Source of the DNA: Anaerolineaceae bacterium UBA4775
GTDB taxonomy: Bacteria > Chloroflexota > Anaerolineae > Anaerolineales > Anaerolineaceae
Reading direction: 5' to 3'
DNA length: 64,000 bases
Assembly (NCBI GenBank): GCA_002403205.1
Contig: DHHJ01000011.1
Location: 89,755 to 153,754, forward strand
Under the pieces are notes generated by a model. That model searched no databases. It saw only the letters and a program-made list of their open reading frames with translations, and was not told where the DNA came from. Position numbers and translations under genes: made by a program. Positions 63,453-64,000 of this stretch are shown here, one piece after another (the stretch's first letter is position 1; each line of letters begins with the position of its first letter).

Positions 63453-63462
63453 GCCCTTTTTC

Positions 63463-64000
63463 GTAGGGTGGGTTGGCGAGGCCTTGTGATGCCATTTTCC
63501 ATTCACCAGGGGCAATTCCGCACATTTTCTAGTGAACTTTTCGTAGGGTGGGTTGGCCGCGACAATTGTCTCTTAAGAAACATAATCATGCAGAATTATT
63601 ATTGTCGGTGGTTACGCACATAGCCAACCCACCAATTTATTGCTCATCGGGAGTATTGGTGGGTTGGCGGGGCCTTGTGATGCCATTTTCCGCTTGTCAA
63701 GGAGAAATACGCACATTTTCCCGCCAACCCACCCTACAGCACGCGCTGAGGAATACCAGGCGGCGGTGGGATTGGCGAAGGCGTTGGGCTTGACCCGTTT
63801 AGATAAGTGAACGCTTTTTCGTAGGGTGGGTTGGCCGCGACAATCATGCCGAAATAACGTTGAAATGTGAACAATCCATTTAGCCTGCAGTTATTCTCTT
63901 AGCCAACCCACCATTTAATTGCTCATCGGGAGTATTGGTGGGTTGGCGGGGCCTTGTGATGCCATTTTCCGCTTGTCAAGGAGAAATATGCACATTTTCA
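63463..64000. repeat. Cluster of GTAGGGTGGGTTGGC repeats and tandem duplications
   Basis: The core GTAGGGTGGGTTGGC occurs at 63463-63477, 63543-63557 and 63821-63835. Shortened GGTGGGTTGGC occurs at 63658-63668 and 63937-63947. The inverted form occurs at 63623-63633, 63723-63737 (full 15 bp) and 63902-63912. About 100 bp from 63621 repeats almost exactly from 63900, giving a ~279-bp period that runs off the window. No intact gene lies here; the open frame at 63548-63793 is repeat sequence. Confidence 0.85.
63745..63810 (+). pseudogene. Duplicated 3' end of the PflX-like gene inside the repeat cluster
   Basis: 22 codons read AEEYQAAVGLAKALGLTRLD-K-stop, matching the genuine gene end PEEYRAAVNLARSLGLSRLD-M-stop. 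The same GTAGGGTGGGTTGGC core follows 10 bp after both stops (offset 358 bp in each case). There is no start codon, so it is a fragment. Confidence 0.85.

Noticed and set aside
63463..64000. CRISPR array at the right end
   Set aside because: Repeats occur in both orientations with irregular spacing, and the intervening sequences are themselves repeated; there are no cas genes.

Overview
The window reads as a contiguous stretch of an environmental bacterial chromosome. It most likely comes from Chloroflexota, class Anaerolineae: moderate GC, many GTG/TTG starts with good Shine-Dalgarno sites, a SpoVS homologue beside non-sporulation genes, a DUF3090/SCO1664-type pair, GPH-family sugar transporters and a short EF-Ts. 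This assignment is inferred from gene content; no 16S rRNA or marker search was possible. Both ends of the window cut through features: a deoxynucleoside kinase gene on the left and a repeat block on the right.

Bases 1-12.9 kb: a deoxynucleoside kinase fragment, spoVS, a GPH transporter, surE and a sufS-sufE pair. A five-gene minus-strand run then follows (12052 down to 5976): two paralogous thymidylate-kinase-like proteins, a CHAD-domain protein, a metallophosphoesterase fused to a SAM hydrolase (DUF62), and a PfkB sugar/nucleoside kinase fused to an HhH-glycosylase-like Fe-S domain. The run looks like an undescribed nucleoside/nucleotide salvage module and is the most intriguing part of the window. 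PhoU lies upstream of it, behind a terminator.

13-21.5 kb: a minus-strand run of a bi-domain dehydrogenase, a heparinase II/III-like protein, a family-4 glycosyltransferase, a PhoB-type response regulator and a PhoR-type kinase. This couples exopolysaccharide genes to a two-component system by overlapping reading frames. An FmdB-type zinc ribbon protein and a tRNA-Arg with the uncommon anticodon GCG follow.

21.8-33.2 kb: a GT-C-like membrane protein, a secreted PQQ-type sugar dehydrogenase, and an amino-sugar catabolic cluster (AgaR-like repressor, SIS isomerase/deaminase, PTS EIIA-EIIB-EIIC of the ascorbate/Gat type, NagA, a second SIS protein, GatZ/KbaZ). The cluster has a perfect 18-bp palindrome in front of the repressor gene and a perfect UUCG-capped hairpin between EIIC and nagA.

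33.4-43 kb: a three-part metal-handling membrane protein, then core translation and envelope genes on the minus strand (rpsB-tsf-pyrH and frr-uppS-cdsA). These are split by about 0.9 kb holding a poorly conserved reading frame with its own dyad-symmetric promoter. Upstream of rpsB lie a structured leader, a truncated transposase and a discrete promoter-to-terminator transcript of about 120 nt just ahead of the RNase J gene.

43-64 kb: dnaE, the DUF3090/SCO1664 pair, an orphan hutI, an HD hydrolase, a GT2/sugar-transferase pair, an EF-G-like GTPase, a TetR-radical SAM (B12-binding) pair, a three-gene unit (a ROK protein without catalytic residues, an amidohydrolase and a GPH transporter) and a PflX-like radical SAM gene. 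The window ends in a cluster of GTAGGGTGGGTTGGC repeats that has duplicated the 3' end of that last gene.
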